In this document: in pieces, positions 1 through 8,830 of the stretch | Layout: every line of letters begins with the position of its first letter | How positions within the stretch are numbered: the stretch's first letter is position 1 | Origin: Gordonia rhizosphera NBRC 16068 | Lineage (GTDB): Bacteria; Actinomycetota; Actinomycetes; Mycobacteriales; Mycobacteriaceae | Direction of reading: 5' to 3' | NCBI RefSeq assembly: GCF_000298195.1 | Contig: NZ_BAHC01000141.1 | Location: 21,836-85,835 of the forward strand | DNA: 64,000 nt | Position numbers and translations under genes: made by a program | The notes under the pieces: model-generated | What the model was told of the DNA's origin: nothing | The model's database searches: none | What the model saw: the letters and a program-made list of their open reading frames with translations, nothing else

Positions 1-105
1 GCGAATCGGCAGTGCCGTCCCGACAGCAGCGATCCCGGCCGCCCGGAGGAAGGTCCGGCGGCCGATGCGGGGCCGCCGACCAGCGGAATCCGCACGTGCG
101 CCCAT
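1..105 (-). CDS. Tat-exported protein, N-terminus only (cut by window edge)
   Basis: Only the first 35 codons are in the window; the gene runs leftwards out of it. An ATG at 105 is preceded by a strong Shine-Dalgarno sequence (AGGAGGG, 7 nt before the start). The peptide carries a twin-arginine signal: a basic stretch, then RRTFLRAAG, then a small hydrophobic run (IAAVGTALP). The product is therefore probably folded in the cytoplasm and exported by Tat. The mature domain is outside the window, so its function cannot be called. It is divergent from the ATPase gene, with about 195 bp between the two starts. Confidence 0.7.
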   Translation of the reverse strand, partial: MGARADSAGRRPRIGRRTFLRAAGIAAVGTALPIR

Positions 106-299
106 GCCAAGCCCTCCTGCGTCGCCGCTCCGAAGTGCCTCATCGCTGGCTGCCCAGTCTAGGCCCCGACGACCATCGCGGGACTACTCTCGGCTCGTGC
201 ACACCGCGTGGAACTCGCACTCCCCGGCCGGACCCTACCCGGCACCGGGACCGGGGGATCGATTGCGCGCCATGCCGGGACAAATGCAGCCCACCCGCC

Positions 300-2960
300 A
301 TGGATGACTCCACCCGGCCATCCGAGGCGCTCCCAGAGCGCCGAGTCGTCGATGGCAGAAACGGAAGATCCGCGGAGCCTGTGGCAGAAGACGGACCTCA
401 TGGTCTGACGAGTGCCGACGCGGATCGGCGGCGCGCCGAGGCCGGTCCCAACCAGCTGCCGACCCCCAGACGTCAGCCCGCATGGCGACGGCTTCTGGCG
501 GAGATGTCGCACTTCTTCGCGCTGATGCTCTGGTGTGCAGGCGGACTGGCGTTCGTCGCCGGTATGCCGGCCCTGGGTGTGGCCATCTTCGTCGTCATCG
601 TGGTCAACGGGGTCTTCGCCTTCGTGCAGGAGGAACGTGCCGAACATGCCGCGGCGCGCCTGCGTGATCTCCTTCCGAGCGGCGTCCGGGTCCGGCGCGA
701 CGGGATGGTCGTCGACCTGCCGGCCTCCGAGCTCGTCCCGGACGATGTCGTGCTGCTGTCGGCGGGTGATCGGGTACCTGCCGATGTGCACCTCATGCAG
801 GCACAGGGTGTGCGCGTCGACGAGTCGATGCTCACCGGTGAGAGCGTGCCCGTCCCGATGACGACCGGCGAGGATGCGAATGCGGGCACCTTCGTCGTCG
901 ACGGTGACGCCGAAGCTCTCGTCGTCCGCATCGGCGGCGCCACCCGACTGGCCGAGATCGCCGGCCTGACGGCAGGTGTGCGGCGTCGTCGGAGCCCGCT
1001 GGCGCGCGAGATCGGCCGCGTGGTGCGCACGGTGGCGATCGTCGCCGTGATCGCGGGTATCGGGTTCTTCGGGATGGCGCTCCTCACCGGCACTCCCGCC
1101 GAGGACGGTTTCCTGTTCGCGATCGGCGTCACGGTCGCATTGGTACCCGAGGGCCTGTTACCGACGGTCACCCTGTCGCTGGCCATTGGGGCACAGCGGA
1201 TGGCCGCGCGCGACGGGTTGGTCAGACACCTGGAGGCCGTGGAGACGCTCGGATCGACGACCTACATCTGCACCGACAAGACTGGCACCCTCACGCTCAA
1301 CCAGATGAGCGTCGTACAGGTGTGGACGCCTGCGGGAGCCGTGTGTATCTCCGGCGACGGCTACGAACCGCAGGGTGAGGTCGATGCCGCTTCGCAGGCC
1401 CGAGACGCCGCACGGATGGCCGTCGATGCGGCCCGCCGTTGTTCGCAGGGCAGAATCGTCGAGCGAGACGGGACCTGGGACCCGGTGGGTGACCCGATGG
1501 AGGCCGCCATCGACACCGCATATCGCCGACTCGGTGACCACTTTGGTGAGCCCGTCGAGGCGACGACCTCCGGTCACCGACCTTTCGATCCGGAACGCCG
1601 CAGGGAATCGGTCGTATCGGACGGGTGGTTGGTGGTGAAGGGTGCGCCCGAGAGTGTGCTCCCCCGCTGCGCGGACCAGGCCGATGAGGTGCATGCGGTC
1701 ACCGACAATCTTGCCGCACAGGGCCTTCGGGTCCTGGCCGTGGCGCGCCGGGCGGCGGACGCGCTCGACCCGAGCATGAGCGACGACGAGGTGGAGCGCG
1801 ATCTCACCCTGCTCGGACTGTTGGCCATGCAGGACCCACCCCGCCCCGGAGTATCCGAGTCCATCGCGCAGTGCCGGGAGGCCGGAATCCGGCTCGCCAT
1901 GCTCACCGGCGATCATCCACGAACCGCTCTCGCGATCGCGCAGCAGATCGGTCTGATCGGGCCGGGCGGGACCGTGCTCAGCGGCGACGACCTTCCCGAC
2001 GACGACGCCGCCCTGCGCCAACTCCTCGACCGCGACGGTGTCGTACTGAGCCGGGTTACTCCTGAGCAGAAGCTGTCGGTGGCGCGCACATTGCAGGGCG
2101 CAGGCCACGTCGTCGCGATGACCGGCGACGGGGTGAACGACGCCCCAGCGTTGCGCCAGGCCGACATCGGCGTGGCGATGGGACTCTCGGGCACCGATGT
2201 CGCCCGGGAGGCCGCCGACCTGGTCCTGCTCGACGACCACTTCTCGACGATTGTCGACGCCGTCGAGCAGGGCCGGGCCACCTACGCCAACATCAGGCGA
2301 TTCCTCACCTACCACCTCACCGACAACGTCGCGGAGCTCACCCCCTTCGTGGTGTGGGCCGCGTCGGGCGGTCACATCCCGCTCGCGATCGGCGTGTTGC
2401 AGATCCTCTGCCTCGACATCGTGACGGACCTTCTCCCCGCACTGGCGCTCGGCGGCGAGGCCGCAAACCCGAAGACCCTGCATCGCCCGCCGGAACGGCG
2501 CCACATCATCGACCCGGTTCTGCTGCGGCGCGTCTTCGGGGTCCTCGGTCCCACCGAAGCGGTGACGGAGATGACGGCCTTCCTACTCGTCTTCGTGGCA
2601 GCCGGTTGGCGGCCGGGCGATGAATTCCCCGGTGGCCACGTCCTCGCCGCGGCCTCGGGCGCGGCATTCGCGACGGTGATCGTCGGACAGGCAGCAAACG
2701 CCTTCGCCTGCCGTAGCGCCACCAAGTGGCCCGGCGCCCTCGGCTGGACCACCAATCGGCTGCTGGTGATCGCGGTGGCGACCTCGGCAGCATTGATGGT
2801 GGTGTTCCTGTCCGTGCCCGGGCTCGCGGGACTCCTGGGGCAGGCGATCCCGCCATTGATCGTCTGGCCCGTGATCCTTGCGGCGGCGCCGGCGGTGTTG
2901 CTGGCCGATGGCCTGCACAAGACCTGGCGTGCGCATCGCCGGGATCGGCTCTCCAAGTGA
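300..2960 (+). CDS. P2-type cation-transporting ATPase
   Basis: Membrane pump that couples ATP hydrolysis to cation transport; the ion is not determined. From the ATG at 300 it is 886 aa, a full-length P2 (Ca/Na-K-like) ATPase. Visible in order: an N-terminal cation-ATPase domain (GLTSADADRRRAEAGPNQLP), the TGES actuator loop, M4 with PEGLLP, the phosphorylation motif DKTGTLT (Asp326), the hinge TGDGVNDAP (about 608-616), and a six-helix C-terminal part including M6 with LDIVTDLLPAL. No N-terminal metal-binding CxxC is present, which argues against a P1B heavy-metal pump. The frame is open further upstream but that part is not protein-like. A GTG at 381 is an alternative start, just before the conserved N-domain. 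Confidence 0.9.
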   Translation: MDDSTRPSEALPERRVVDGRNGRSAEPVAEDGPHGLTSADADRRRAEAGPNQLPTPRRQPAWRRLLAEMSHFFALMLWCAGGLAFVAGMPALGVAIFVVIVVNGVFAFVQEERAEHAAARLRDLLPSGVRVRRDGMVVDLPASELVPDDVVLLSAGDRVPADVHLMQAQGVRVDESMLTGESVPVPMTTGEDANAGTFVVDGDAEALVVRIGGATRLAEIAGLTAGVRRRRSPLAREIGRVVRTVAIVAVIAGIGFFGMALLTGTPAEDGFLFAIGVTVALVPEGLLPTVTLSLAIGAQRMAARDGLVRHLEAVETLGSTTYICTDKTGTLTLNQMSVVQVWTPAGAVCISGDGYEPQGEVDAASQARDAARMAVDAARRCSQGRIVERDGTWDPVGDPMEAAIDTAYRRLGDHFGEPVEATTSGHRPFDPERRRESVVSDGWLVVKGAPESVLPRCADQADEVHAVTDNLAAQGLRVLAVARRAADALDPSMSDDEVERDLTLLGLLAMQDPPRPGVSESIAQCREAGIRLAMLTGDHPRTALAIAQQIGLIGPGGTVLSGDDLPDDDAALRQLLDRDGVVLSRVTPEQKLSVARTLQGAGHVVAMTGDGVNDAPALRQADIGVAMGLSGTDVAREAADLVLLDDHFSTIVDAVEQGRATYANIRRFLTYHLTDNVAELTPFVVWAASGGHIPLAIGVLQILCLDIVTDLLPALALGGEAANPKTLHRPPERRHIIDPVLLRRVFGVLGPTEAVTEMTAFLLVFVAAGWRPGDEFPGGHVLAAASGAAFATVIVGQAANAFACRSATKWPGALGWTTNRLLVIAVATSAALMVVFLSVPGLAGLLGQAIPPLIVWPVILAAAPAVLLADGLHKTWRAHRRDRLSK

Positions 2961-2974
2961 GAATCCCGCAGACA

Positions 2975-2999
2975 CAACCCCTTCGATTCGGCGGGGTTG
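2975..2999 (+). terminator. Short hairpin after the ATPase gene
   Basis: A 7-bp perfect stem (CAACCCC / GGGGTTG) with an 11-nt loop starts 14 nt after the ATPase stop codon. There is no U tract, so it is a weak candidate. Confidence 0.3.
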
Positions 3000-3072
3000 C
3001 CGATTGACGCGCGCGGCGCCGCAATGCGCAACCCCGTACGCATCACTCCTGTGCGACGACGCCCCTGCACGC

Positions 3073-3078
3073 TAGAAT
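3073..3078 (+). promoter_or_regulatory. -10 box TAGAAT of a leaderless promoter
   Basis: TAGAAT ends 6 nt before the ATG at 3085 and no Shine-Dalgarno sequence precedes that ATG, so transcription probably starts at or next to the start codon. Confidence 0.55.
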
Positions 3079-3084
3079 CCGACC

Positions 3085-3753
3085 ATGGCCACATCTGATC
3101 GGCCGAACAAGACGCAACTGGTTCGCGATGAGGAAGTCGAGATCGCCGCCGGACCGGTCCGCGTGGCCGGCCACCTGACGATCCCACCGAACCCCCGAGG
3201 AATCGTCGTCTTCGCCCACGGCAGCGGGAGCAGCAGGTTCAGCCCGCGAAACATCTTCGTCGCCGACGTTCTCGTCGAAAGTGGCTTCGGCACACTGCTG
3301 TTCGACCTCCTGACTCCGGCCGAAGAGGCCAACCGCGCCAACGTCTTCGACATCGAGCTACTGGCGAGCCGGCTGGTTCACGTCACCGAGTGGCTGGCCG
3401 GGCAACCCGACATCGCGTCGCTGCCGATCGGGTTCTTCGGCGCCAGCACCGGCGCCGGCGCGGCCTTGCGCGCGGCCGCCGATCCACGGGTCGACGTCGC
3501 CGCAGTGGTCTCGCGCGGCGGCCGGCCCGATCTCGCCGGCGCAGCGCTCGCCGCGGTGACCGCACCGACCCTACTCATCGTCGGCGGTCACGACGATGTG
3601 GTCATCGGACTGAATCAGCAAGCACAGCAAGCGATGTCGGCAGAGTGCCGACTCGAGATCGTTCCCGGCGCCACGCACCTCTTCGAGGAACCCGGCACCC
3701 TCGCGAAAGCTGCCACATTGGCGCGCGACTGGTTCCTGGCGCATCTCGCATAG
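3085..3753 (+). CDS. Alpha/beta hydrolase (dienelactone-hydrolase-like)
   Basis: A 222-aa cytoplasmic alpha/beta hydrolase. The catalytic triad can be read directly: nucleophile Ser in GASTG, Asp in the GGHDD turn, and His in GATHLF. The HGSGSS stretch near residue 50 is the oxyanion region. In other actinobacteria this domain is often fused or adjacent to phosphoribosyltransferases; none is present here. Substrate unknown. The ATG at 3085 is chosen because a -10 box (TAGAAT) ends 6 nt upstream, the usual geometry of leaderless genes. The M20 amidohydrolase follows 94 nt downstream with its own Shine-Dalgarno, so they may or may not be cotranscribed. Confidence 0.85.
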   Translation: MATSDRPNKTQLVRDEEVEIAAGPVRVAGHLTIPPNPRGIVVFAHGSGSSRFSPRNIFVADVLVESGFGTLLFDLLTPAEEANRANVFDIELLASRLVHVTEWLAGQPDIASLPIGFFGASTGAGAALRAAADPRVDVAAVVSRGGRPDLAGAALAAVTAPTLLIVGGHDDVVIGLNQQAQQAMSAECRLEIVPGATHLFEEPGTLAKAATLARDWFLAHLA

Positions 3754-3847
3754 GACACGATCCACCCCACGCCACCCGTGGATCGCAAACGACGACATAG
3801 AGGAGCTTGACCTCGTACGAGGCTCACACAGTTCACGAGAGGAAATC

Positions 3848-5110
3848 ATGACCGATGTCGCCGGCCCCGAGACCCGCCCACCCAACCCCGAGGATCTGCG
3901 TCGCCGCTGCGAGGATGTCGTGCTCGCCTGGCGCGACCGGCTCGTCGCCGCAAGTCACGACCTGCACGCCCACCCGGAACTCGCCTTCGAGGAGCATCGG
4001 TCGGCAGCCGTGGTCGCGGCCCTGCTGCGCGACGCCGATTTCGACGTCACTGTCGGGGTCTGGGGTCTGGACACCGCCATCGAGGCGGTCTACGGCGACG
4101 GCGACATGACGGTGACCCTGTGCGCCGAGTACGACGCCCTGCCCGGTATCGGGCACGGGTGCGGACACAACATCATCGCGACCGCGGGTGCGGGTGCGGC
4201 GATCGCGCTGTCCCGGGTCGCCGACGAGCTGGGGATTCGGGTGAAGCTACTGGGCACGCCGGCCGAGGAGAAAGGCGCAGGCAAAGCGCACCTGCTCGAG
4301 GCAGGCGCCTGGGAGGATGCGACGGTGTCGCTGATGGTGCACCCAGGGCCGGGAATCGTGGCGCCCACCGCGGGCATTTCGACTCAGTCCCGGGATCGTT
4401 TCCGGGTCGAGTTCACCGGGCGCGCAGCACATGCCGCCGCGGCCCCGACCGCGGGCATCAATGCCGGTGATGCGGCAACCATCATGCAGGTGGCGATCGG
4501 GCTGCTGCGCCAGCACCTGCCGGACACCGTACGCGTCAGCGCGGTCACACTGTCGGGTGGCGATGTCTCCAATATCATCCCGGCGACGGCCGTGGTGGAG
4601 GCCGAGGTGCGGTCGTTCGACATGACCGAGACCGCCGATATCAAGAAGCGAGTGCTCGCGTGTGTCGACGGCGCGGCAACGGCCACCGGGTGTGGCTACT
4701 CCATCACCCCGGTGGACCCGGTCTATGAACCACTGATCCAGTACCCGTTCCTGGCAGATCGTTTCGATGCCGCACTGGAACACCGTGGTCGGGTGATCAC
4801 GCCGATCGACCGTGCGCTCGGCGGCGGTTCCACCGATATGGGGAATGTGTCGCAGGTCGTGCCCTCGATCCATCCGATGATCGGCGTGATGGGGTCGACA
4901 TCGGCGCCGCACACCGCGGACTTCGCGCGGGACGCGGTCACGCCGGCCGCCGACGACGCGATCGTGGATGGTGCGTACGCACTGGCGGCGGCCGTCGTCG
5001 ACCTTGCCACCGATCCCGACGCGCGGGCGGCGGTGACGGAGCTCAAGCGCAACCGGGCGCCCGGCGCCACCCGCAAGCCCGCCTACGGGGAGGCGCCTGC
5101 CCCGGGCTGA
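3848..5110 (+). CDS. M20 family amidohydrolase / peptidase (AbgB-like)
   Basis: A 420-aa zinc amidohydrolase of the M20D type, which removes acyl or p-aminobenzoyl groups from amino acids. Metal-binding and catalytic signatures are visible: HAHPELAFEE near the N-terminus, CAEYDALPGIGHGCGHN, TPAEEKGAG, and a C-terminal SAPHTADF. The central GRAAHAAAAP segment belongs to the dimerisation (lid) domain. Length is normal for the family. The start ATG at 3848 follows AGAGGAAA. The exact substrate cannot be read; aminobenzoyl-glutamate or an N-acyl amino acid is possible. Confidence 0.88.
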   Translation: MTDVAGPETRPPNPEDLRRRCEDVVLAWRDRLVAASHDLHAHPELAFEEHRSAAVVAALLRDADFDVTVGVWGLDTAIEAVYGDGDMTVTLCAEYDALPGIGHGCGHNIIATAGAGAAIALSRVADELGIRVKLLGTPAEEKGAGKAHLLEAGAWEDATVSLMVHPGPGIVAPTAGISTQSRDRFRVEFTGRAAHAAAAPTAGINAGDAATIMQVAIGLLRQHLPDTVRVSAVTLSGGDVSNIIPATAVVEAEVRSFDMTETADIKKRVLACVDGAATATGCGYSITPVDPVYEPLIQYPFLADRFDAALEHRGRVITPIDRALGGGSTDMGNVSQVVPSIHPMIGVMGSTSAPHTADFARDAVTPAADDAIVDGAYALAAAVVDLATDPDARAAVTELKRNRAPGATRKPAYGEAPAPG

Positions 5111-5453
5111 CCGGCAGCGACGCCGTCACCTCGGCGTCCACGCGATGCATCGTCGCCTCGTAGGTCTGCATCCGGCGGGTGAACCCCACGGTCTGATCGG
5201 ATGGCCACCACGACCAGCAGGGATCGGCGTCATCGTGTTGGGCCAGTTGACCGCCCAGATCGTCGGTCGCCCGTGCACGAAGGGCGAGCATGTCCCCGAT
5301 CGACTCGGGTCGGGAAGGCGTGGATTCGATGCTGACCGACAACGGCCGCGCAGTCGAGGTCATCGGGAGGCATGTCTGCATCGGCCCATCGCGTCCGACG
5401 TGTGTGCGTACACAATTGGGTCGTGGCGATAACACACGGTCCCTCGAGGCCAT
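5111..5453 (-). pseudogene. Relic of a mycothiol-dependent maleylpyruvate-isomerase-family protein
   Basis: The minus strand encodes a stretch that resembles the N-terminal DinB-like domain of MDMPI-family proteins: DPCWSWWPSDQTVGFTRRM followed by EATMHRVDAE, which matches the family pattern of an aromatic-rich loop, an R-R-M helix and HRxDAE. Only about 110 residues are recognisable. The start region is degraded, and the C-terminal half is missing because the frame runs into the antisense of the M20 gene. No Shine-Dalgarno is seen. I read it as a decayed remnant filling the gap between the M20 and MBL genes. Confidence 0.5.
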
Positions 5454-5523
5454 ACACGAAGGTCTGGCTCACGCGGTCAAGCGATTTCGGCCCGGGTCGG
5501 AACGGACGAGCGGCCGAGGTGCG

Positions 5524-6294
5524 GTGACGGCCGGCAAGGTCACCCACGTGGCCGAGGACGTCTTCGCGGTCAGGCTGGGCCGCGGGCCATTGGCCTCGAA
5601 CGTGTACCTCGTCGGTTCCGGGGAGGATTGGGTGCTGGTGGACACCGGGTGGGCCGGCAACCACATGGCCATCCGGGAGGCCGCGGCGTCCGTGTTCGGG
5701 CCGACGAAGCCACCAGCGGCAATCCTGCTGACGCACATCCATCCCGACCACTCCGGTTCCGCCGGCGAGCTGGCGCGTGATTGGCAGGTGCCGGTGTTCG
5801 CCCACGCCGACGAGGTACCGATGGCGGCCGGCAAATATCTGCCGGAGTACTCGATGCCGCTGGACCGGTGGATCGTGGACCCGATACTGCGCCTCCTACC
5901 CGCCGGGACGCGGGCCCGGATCGAGGCCGGGAACGACATCACCGACGTGGTACAGGCGCTGCCGGCGAACGGCGAGGTGCCGGGCCTGCCGGACTGGCAC
6001 GTCGTCCCCGCGCCGGGGCACACGCCCGGCCACGTCGCCTACCTGCGGCGACGCGATCGGGTCGTGATCTGCGGCGACGCGGTGCTGACCGTCGACGTGA
6101 ACTCGGTGATCGGGGTGTTGGCCGGGCGTGAGCGACTGTGCGGGCCACCGTGGTACACGACCTGGGACCGGCAGACCGCGCGGGAATCGATCGCGGCACT
6201 CGCCGCATTGCACCCGCGCATCCTCGCACCCGGGCACGGCCCTGCGCGTGGCGTCGAGAACGCTGCGCTGCAAGCGCTGGCCCGGGACGGGTAG
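5524..6294 (+). CDS. MBL-fold metallohydrolase
   Basis: A 256-aa metallo-beta-lactamase-fold hydrolase. The metal-binding signature HIHPDHSG (HxHxDH) is clear, followed by GHTPGHVAYL, the GDAVL Asp and PGHGPA, giving a complete di-metal site. The family includes glyoxalase II-like thioesterases, lactonases and others; the sequence does not decide between them. The GTG at 5524 is chosen because the recognisable fold begins 8 residues later (VAEDVFAVRLG) and GAGG lies 5 nt upstream. The frame is open further upstream but overlaps the antisense relic. It ends 3 nt before the convergent tetR gene. Confidence 0.85.
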   Translation: MTAGKVTHVAEDVFAVRLGRGPLASNVYLVGSGEDWVLVDTGWAGNHMAIREAAASVFGPTKPPAAILLTHIHPDHSGSAGELARDWQVPVFAHADEVPMAAGKYLPEYSMPLDRWIVDPILRLLPAGTRARIEAGNDITDVVQALPANGEVPGLPDWHVVPAPGHTPGHVAYLRRRDRVVICGDAVLTVDVNSVIGVLAGRERLCGPPWYTTWDRQTARESIAALAALHPRILAPGHGPARGVENAALQALARDG

Positions 6295-6297
6295 CCC

Positions 6298-6951
6298 TCA
6301 GTCCGATCCGAAGACGGGTCCCACGGCAGGCGGAGACGCGACGATCGCCGGCAACACGAAGGTGGCGACATAACGCCGGACCGTATCCGGATCATCGGCT
6401 CCCGGGATGACGTCGAGGAGAAGCGCCAGCGCCACACCGAGAATGAAGCGGCCGACGTCCCCCGGCACCAGGCCACCCCGCAACCGATCGCTGAACAGCG
6501 CGAACACCTGCTCGTAGAGACCGGTGACCATGTCACTGAGCAGAGGCGAATTGGCCAACAGACTGGCCACCCCGTGCTCCGAACCCGAGGAAAGCAACAC
6601 CAGTATCGGATCGCGTCTCACGACGGTGGCCACGTAGACCAGCGATCCGGAGATCAGGTCGGCCACGTCGTCGGTGGGAGTGATGTCGCTGATCACCTGT
6701 GCCACGTGGCGATCCATCACCTGCGCCGCCACCCCGATGACGAGATCGTCACGGCCGTCAAAGTGCCGGTAGAGCACCGCGCGCGTCACGCCCGCACGCC
6801 GCGCGACGTCCGCCATGGTGATGTCGAGTCCGCGCTCGGCGAAGCAGGACTCCGCCGCGTCCACCAGTTGTCGGCGAGCCTGCTCCGGGGTGTTCCCGCC
6901 TCCGGACGGACGTCCGCGCCGGCGGGACGATCGCGGCGAGTTAATTGACAT
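6298..6951 (-). CDS. TetR family transcriptional regulator
   Basis: A 217-aa TetR repressor. The helix-turn-helix lies at about residues 45-66 (ITMADVARRAGVTRAVLYRH), preceded by a basic N-terminal arm (SSRRRGRP). The C-terminal part is the usual all-helical ligand domain. The start at 6951 has GAGG 6 nt upstream. It is divergent from the Coq4-like gene with only 27 bp between start codons. An imperfect palindrome in that gap overlaps its own start, so it probably represses both itself and its neighbour. The ligand is unknown. Confidence 0.85.
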   Translation of the reverse strand: MSINSPRSSRRRGRPSGGGNTPEQARRQLVDAAESCFAERGLDITMADVARRAGVTRAVLYRHFDGRDDLVIGVAAQVMDRHVAQVISDITPTDDVADLISGSLVYVATVVRRDPILVLLSSGSEHGVASLLANSPLLSDMVTGLYEQVFALFSDRLRGGLVPGDVGRFILGVALALLLDVIPGADDPDTVRRYVATFVLPAIVASPPAVGPVFGSD

Positions 6952-6965
6952 ATAGGCCTCAATGT
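6948..6965. promoter_or_regulatory. Candidate TetR operator (imperfect palindrome)
   Basis: ACATATAGGCCTCAATGT is an 18-bp imperfect palindrome centred on AGGCCT; the outer ACAT/ATGT and inner six bases pair. It covers the tetR start codon and abuts the TATATT box of the opposite gene, an ideal place for repression of both. Confidence 0.5.
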
Positions 6966-6970
6966 ATATT
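6965..6970 (+). promoter_or_regulatory. -10 box TATATT of the Coq4-like gene
   Basis: TATATT ends 8 nt before the ATG at 6979, suggesting a leaderless or nearly leaderless transcript. Its first base is the last base of the candidate operator. Confidence 0.5.
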
Positions 6971-6978
6971 ATTTGCGT

Positions 6979-7818
6979 ATGGGGACACACGTCACCGATA
7001 CAACCTACGGGCAGTGGCGGACCGGACTCCGTGCGCTGGCCCACGTCTTCGGGCTCCGGTTCAACCATGACAAGGTCTTCGAAGCAGTGCTGGCATTCGG
7101 CTTCCCGACGTTTCAGCGGGAGTATCGGAAACTGCGGGAGTCACCCGAGGGCCGCCGGCTCCTCGAGGACAAACCCGACCTGATGGCGCTCCTCGGTGAC
7201 GGCGACTACCTCGCCACCCTGCCCCCGGGATCGCTGGGCGCCGCGTATCGCGACTTCCTGAGGATGCACCGGCTGGATGCCGGGGTGTTCGACGCCGCCG
7301 ATGTGATCCAACCGATCGTCGAGCGCAACGGCTGGGACCCGGATTTCGGATACATGATCCACCGGGGCACCGTCCTCCACGACGTGTTTCATGTTCTGGG
7401 CGGGTACGGGCCGGACCTCGGTGGCGAGATCGGCAACCTCGGCTTCACCCACGGCCAGCTGGGCAACTGCCGAACCACCGCGGTCTTCGGAGTGATCGCC
7501 TGCGCGATCGTGGGCGGCGGATCATGGCAGCGCAAGCGGCAGTATTGGAACGAGGCGGTGGACCGCGGGAGGGCGGCGAGAATCCTGATGGCCGCGCCCT
7601 ACGAGGAACTATTGGGGCGGCCGCTGTCCGAGGTGCGCGAGCTGCTGCAGGTGGCACCGGCGTCGACGGCGCATCCGGACGGTCATTTCTACTCGCCGTG
7701 GCAGCTTCCGGTAGGAGGCGACGCCGATCCCTTTGAACCGTGGGACTACGAGGCCACGCTGATGCGCGCCGACGGGGTGGACGACCGGATACCGGCTTCC
7801 GGACCGACGACCGGCTGA
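6979..7818 (+). CDS. Coq4-like protein
   Basis: A 279-aa protein of the Coq4 family. The signature metal-binding motif HDxxHx11E is intact: His134-Asp135-x-x-His138 then Glu150. In ubiquinone-making organisms Coq4 is needed for coenzyme Q synthesis; Mycobacteriales use menaquinone, so the role here must differ or involve another small molecule. The region around residues 150-190 (GNLGFTHGQLGNCR) is a conserved helical continuation. No transmembrane helix is evident. A TTG at 6973 is an alternative start. It sits alone with a divergent TetR regulator, so it is probably induced by a specific ligand. Confidence 0.8.
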   Translation: MGTHVTDTTYGQWRTGLRALAHVFGLRFNHDKVFEAVLAFGFPTFQREYRKLRESPEGRRLLEDKPDLMALLGDGDYLATLPPGSLGAAYRDFLRMHRLDAGVFDAADVIQPIVERNGWDPDFGYMIHRGTVLHDVFHVLGGYGPDLGGEIGNLGFTHGQLGNCRTTAVFGVIACAIVGGGSWQRKRQYWNEAVDRGRAARILMAAPYEELLGRPLSEVRELLQVAPASTAHPDGHFYSPWQLPVGGDADPFEPWDYEATLMRADGVDDRIPASGPTTG

Positions 7819-7942
7819 GTCCTCGAGGGCGGACACCGCCTCCGCGAGCGCAGTTGAGGCTCGGTCACCTCGCGTTCGGGCTCTCGGGCTCTCGGCCGCG
7901 TCGGCGGTTCGGCCTCCTGGAGTCGGCGTACAGTCTCTTCAG

Positions 7943-8740
7943 ATGGGCAACGGAGCCGCTGTCACCTTCGGCGGGGCACTCAAGACCGAGTTGTCCCGGA
8001 TGCGACGGCACCCGGCCGACACCCTCGTGGTCGTCGCGCTGAACGGCGTGTTGATGACGATTGTCTGGTTCGCCCTGCCACGCAGTTGGTTCTTCGTTTT
8101 CACCGGGCCGTCGGGATATGCGCTGGCGCTCGCCACCTGGATGTACGCCGACGTGACCGCAACCAATGTCCTCGCCGCCGACCGGGAGCGCGCACTGGAA
8201 CTGCTGGACGACCCGGAGTCGATGCGTACCGTTCTGCGTGCCAAACAGACAGCGTTGTGGCTGATCGTCGCGCCGTTGTGCTCCGTGGTGGCCATCGCAT
8301 GTGGATTCTTCGAACAGGACTGGCCCTATACGGTGCTCGTCGTACTCGCGGTCGCCATCATCCCGGTCGGCGCGCTGGCGGTGTCCGGACTGGTCGGTGT
8401 CCTCTTCCCGTACCACGCGCGCTCGTTGAGGTGGCGGTGGCGCGAACGGCATCGATTCCGTCCGGTGATCCTGCGCTGGTCGGTGCTGTCCGTGATGCCC
8501 TTCGTGGTGTATCCGCTGACGGCGATCCTCATCTTGGCCATTCCACTCGGGATCTGGTGGCTCCTCACGGAGTTCGATGGCGGTCGCCGGGTGCCGACAT
8601 CCGTCTTCGCCCTGTGCCTTCTGGGCGCGACGCTGATCGCCTTCGCATGTTGGATGACGGCGCATCGGTTCGCAGTCCACTGGATCGGACAACACTCCGC
8701 TACGTTGCGCGATTACCTGTCGGACCCTGACAGGGGCTGA
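7943..8740 (+). CDS. Polytopic membrane protein of unknown function
   Basis: A 265-aa protein with about six hydrophobic segments: near residues 28-45, 52-70, 105-122, 129-152, 170-205 and 220-240. There is a short cytoplasmic, positively charged loop (RSLRWRWRERHRFRP) between the fourth and fifth. The layout resembles ABC-2-type permease halves, but no ATPase gene is adjacent and no signature motif is seen. The ATG at 7943 lies 8 nt after TACAGT, so it may be leaderless. I do not recognise the family. Confidence 0.7.
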   Translation: MGNGAAVTFGGALKTELSRMRRHPADTLVVVALNGVLMTIVWFALPRSWFFVFTGPSGYALALATWMYADVTATNVLAADRERALELLDDPESMRTVLRAKQTALWLIVAPLCSVVAIACGFFEQDWPYTVLVVLAVAIIPVGALAVSGLVGVLFPYHARSLRWRWRERHRFRPVILRWSVLSVMPFVVYPLTAILILAIPLGIWWLLTEFDGGRRVPTSVFALCLLGATLIAFACWMTAHRFAVHWIGQHSATLRDYLSDPDRG

Positions 8741-8830
8741 GTCCTGCCTCGGGGTATCCGACCGACGACACCGCCACGGCGTAGGGTCGCCAAGGAGCGA
8801 CCAGATGCCGATACAACGCAGGAGGGATCC

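Noticed and set aside
1158..2504. Long open frame antisense to the P-type ATPase (448 codons)
   Set aside because: Low-complexity His/Arg/Gly composition typical of the antisense of high-GC genes; no motif.
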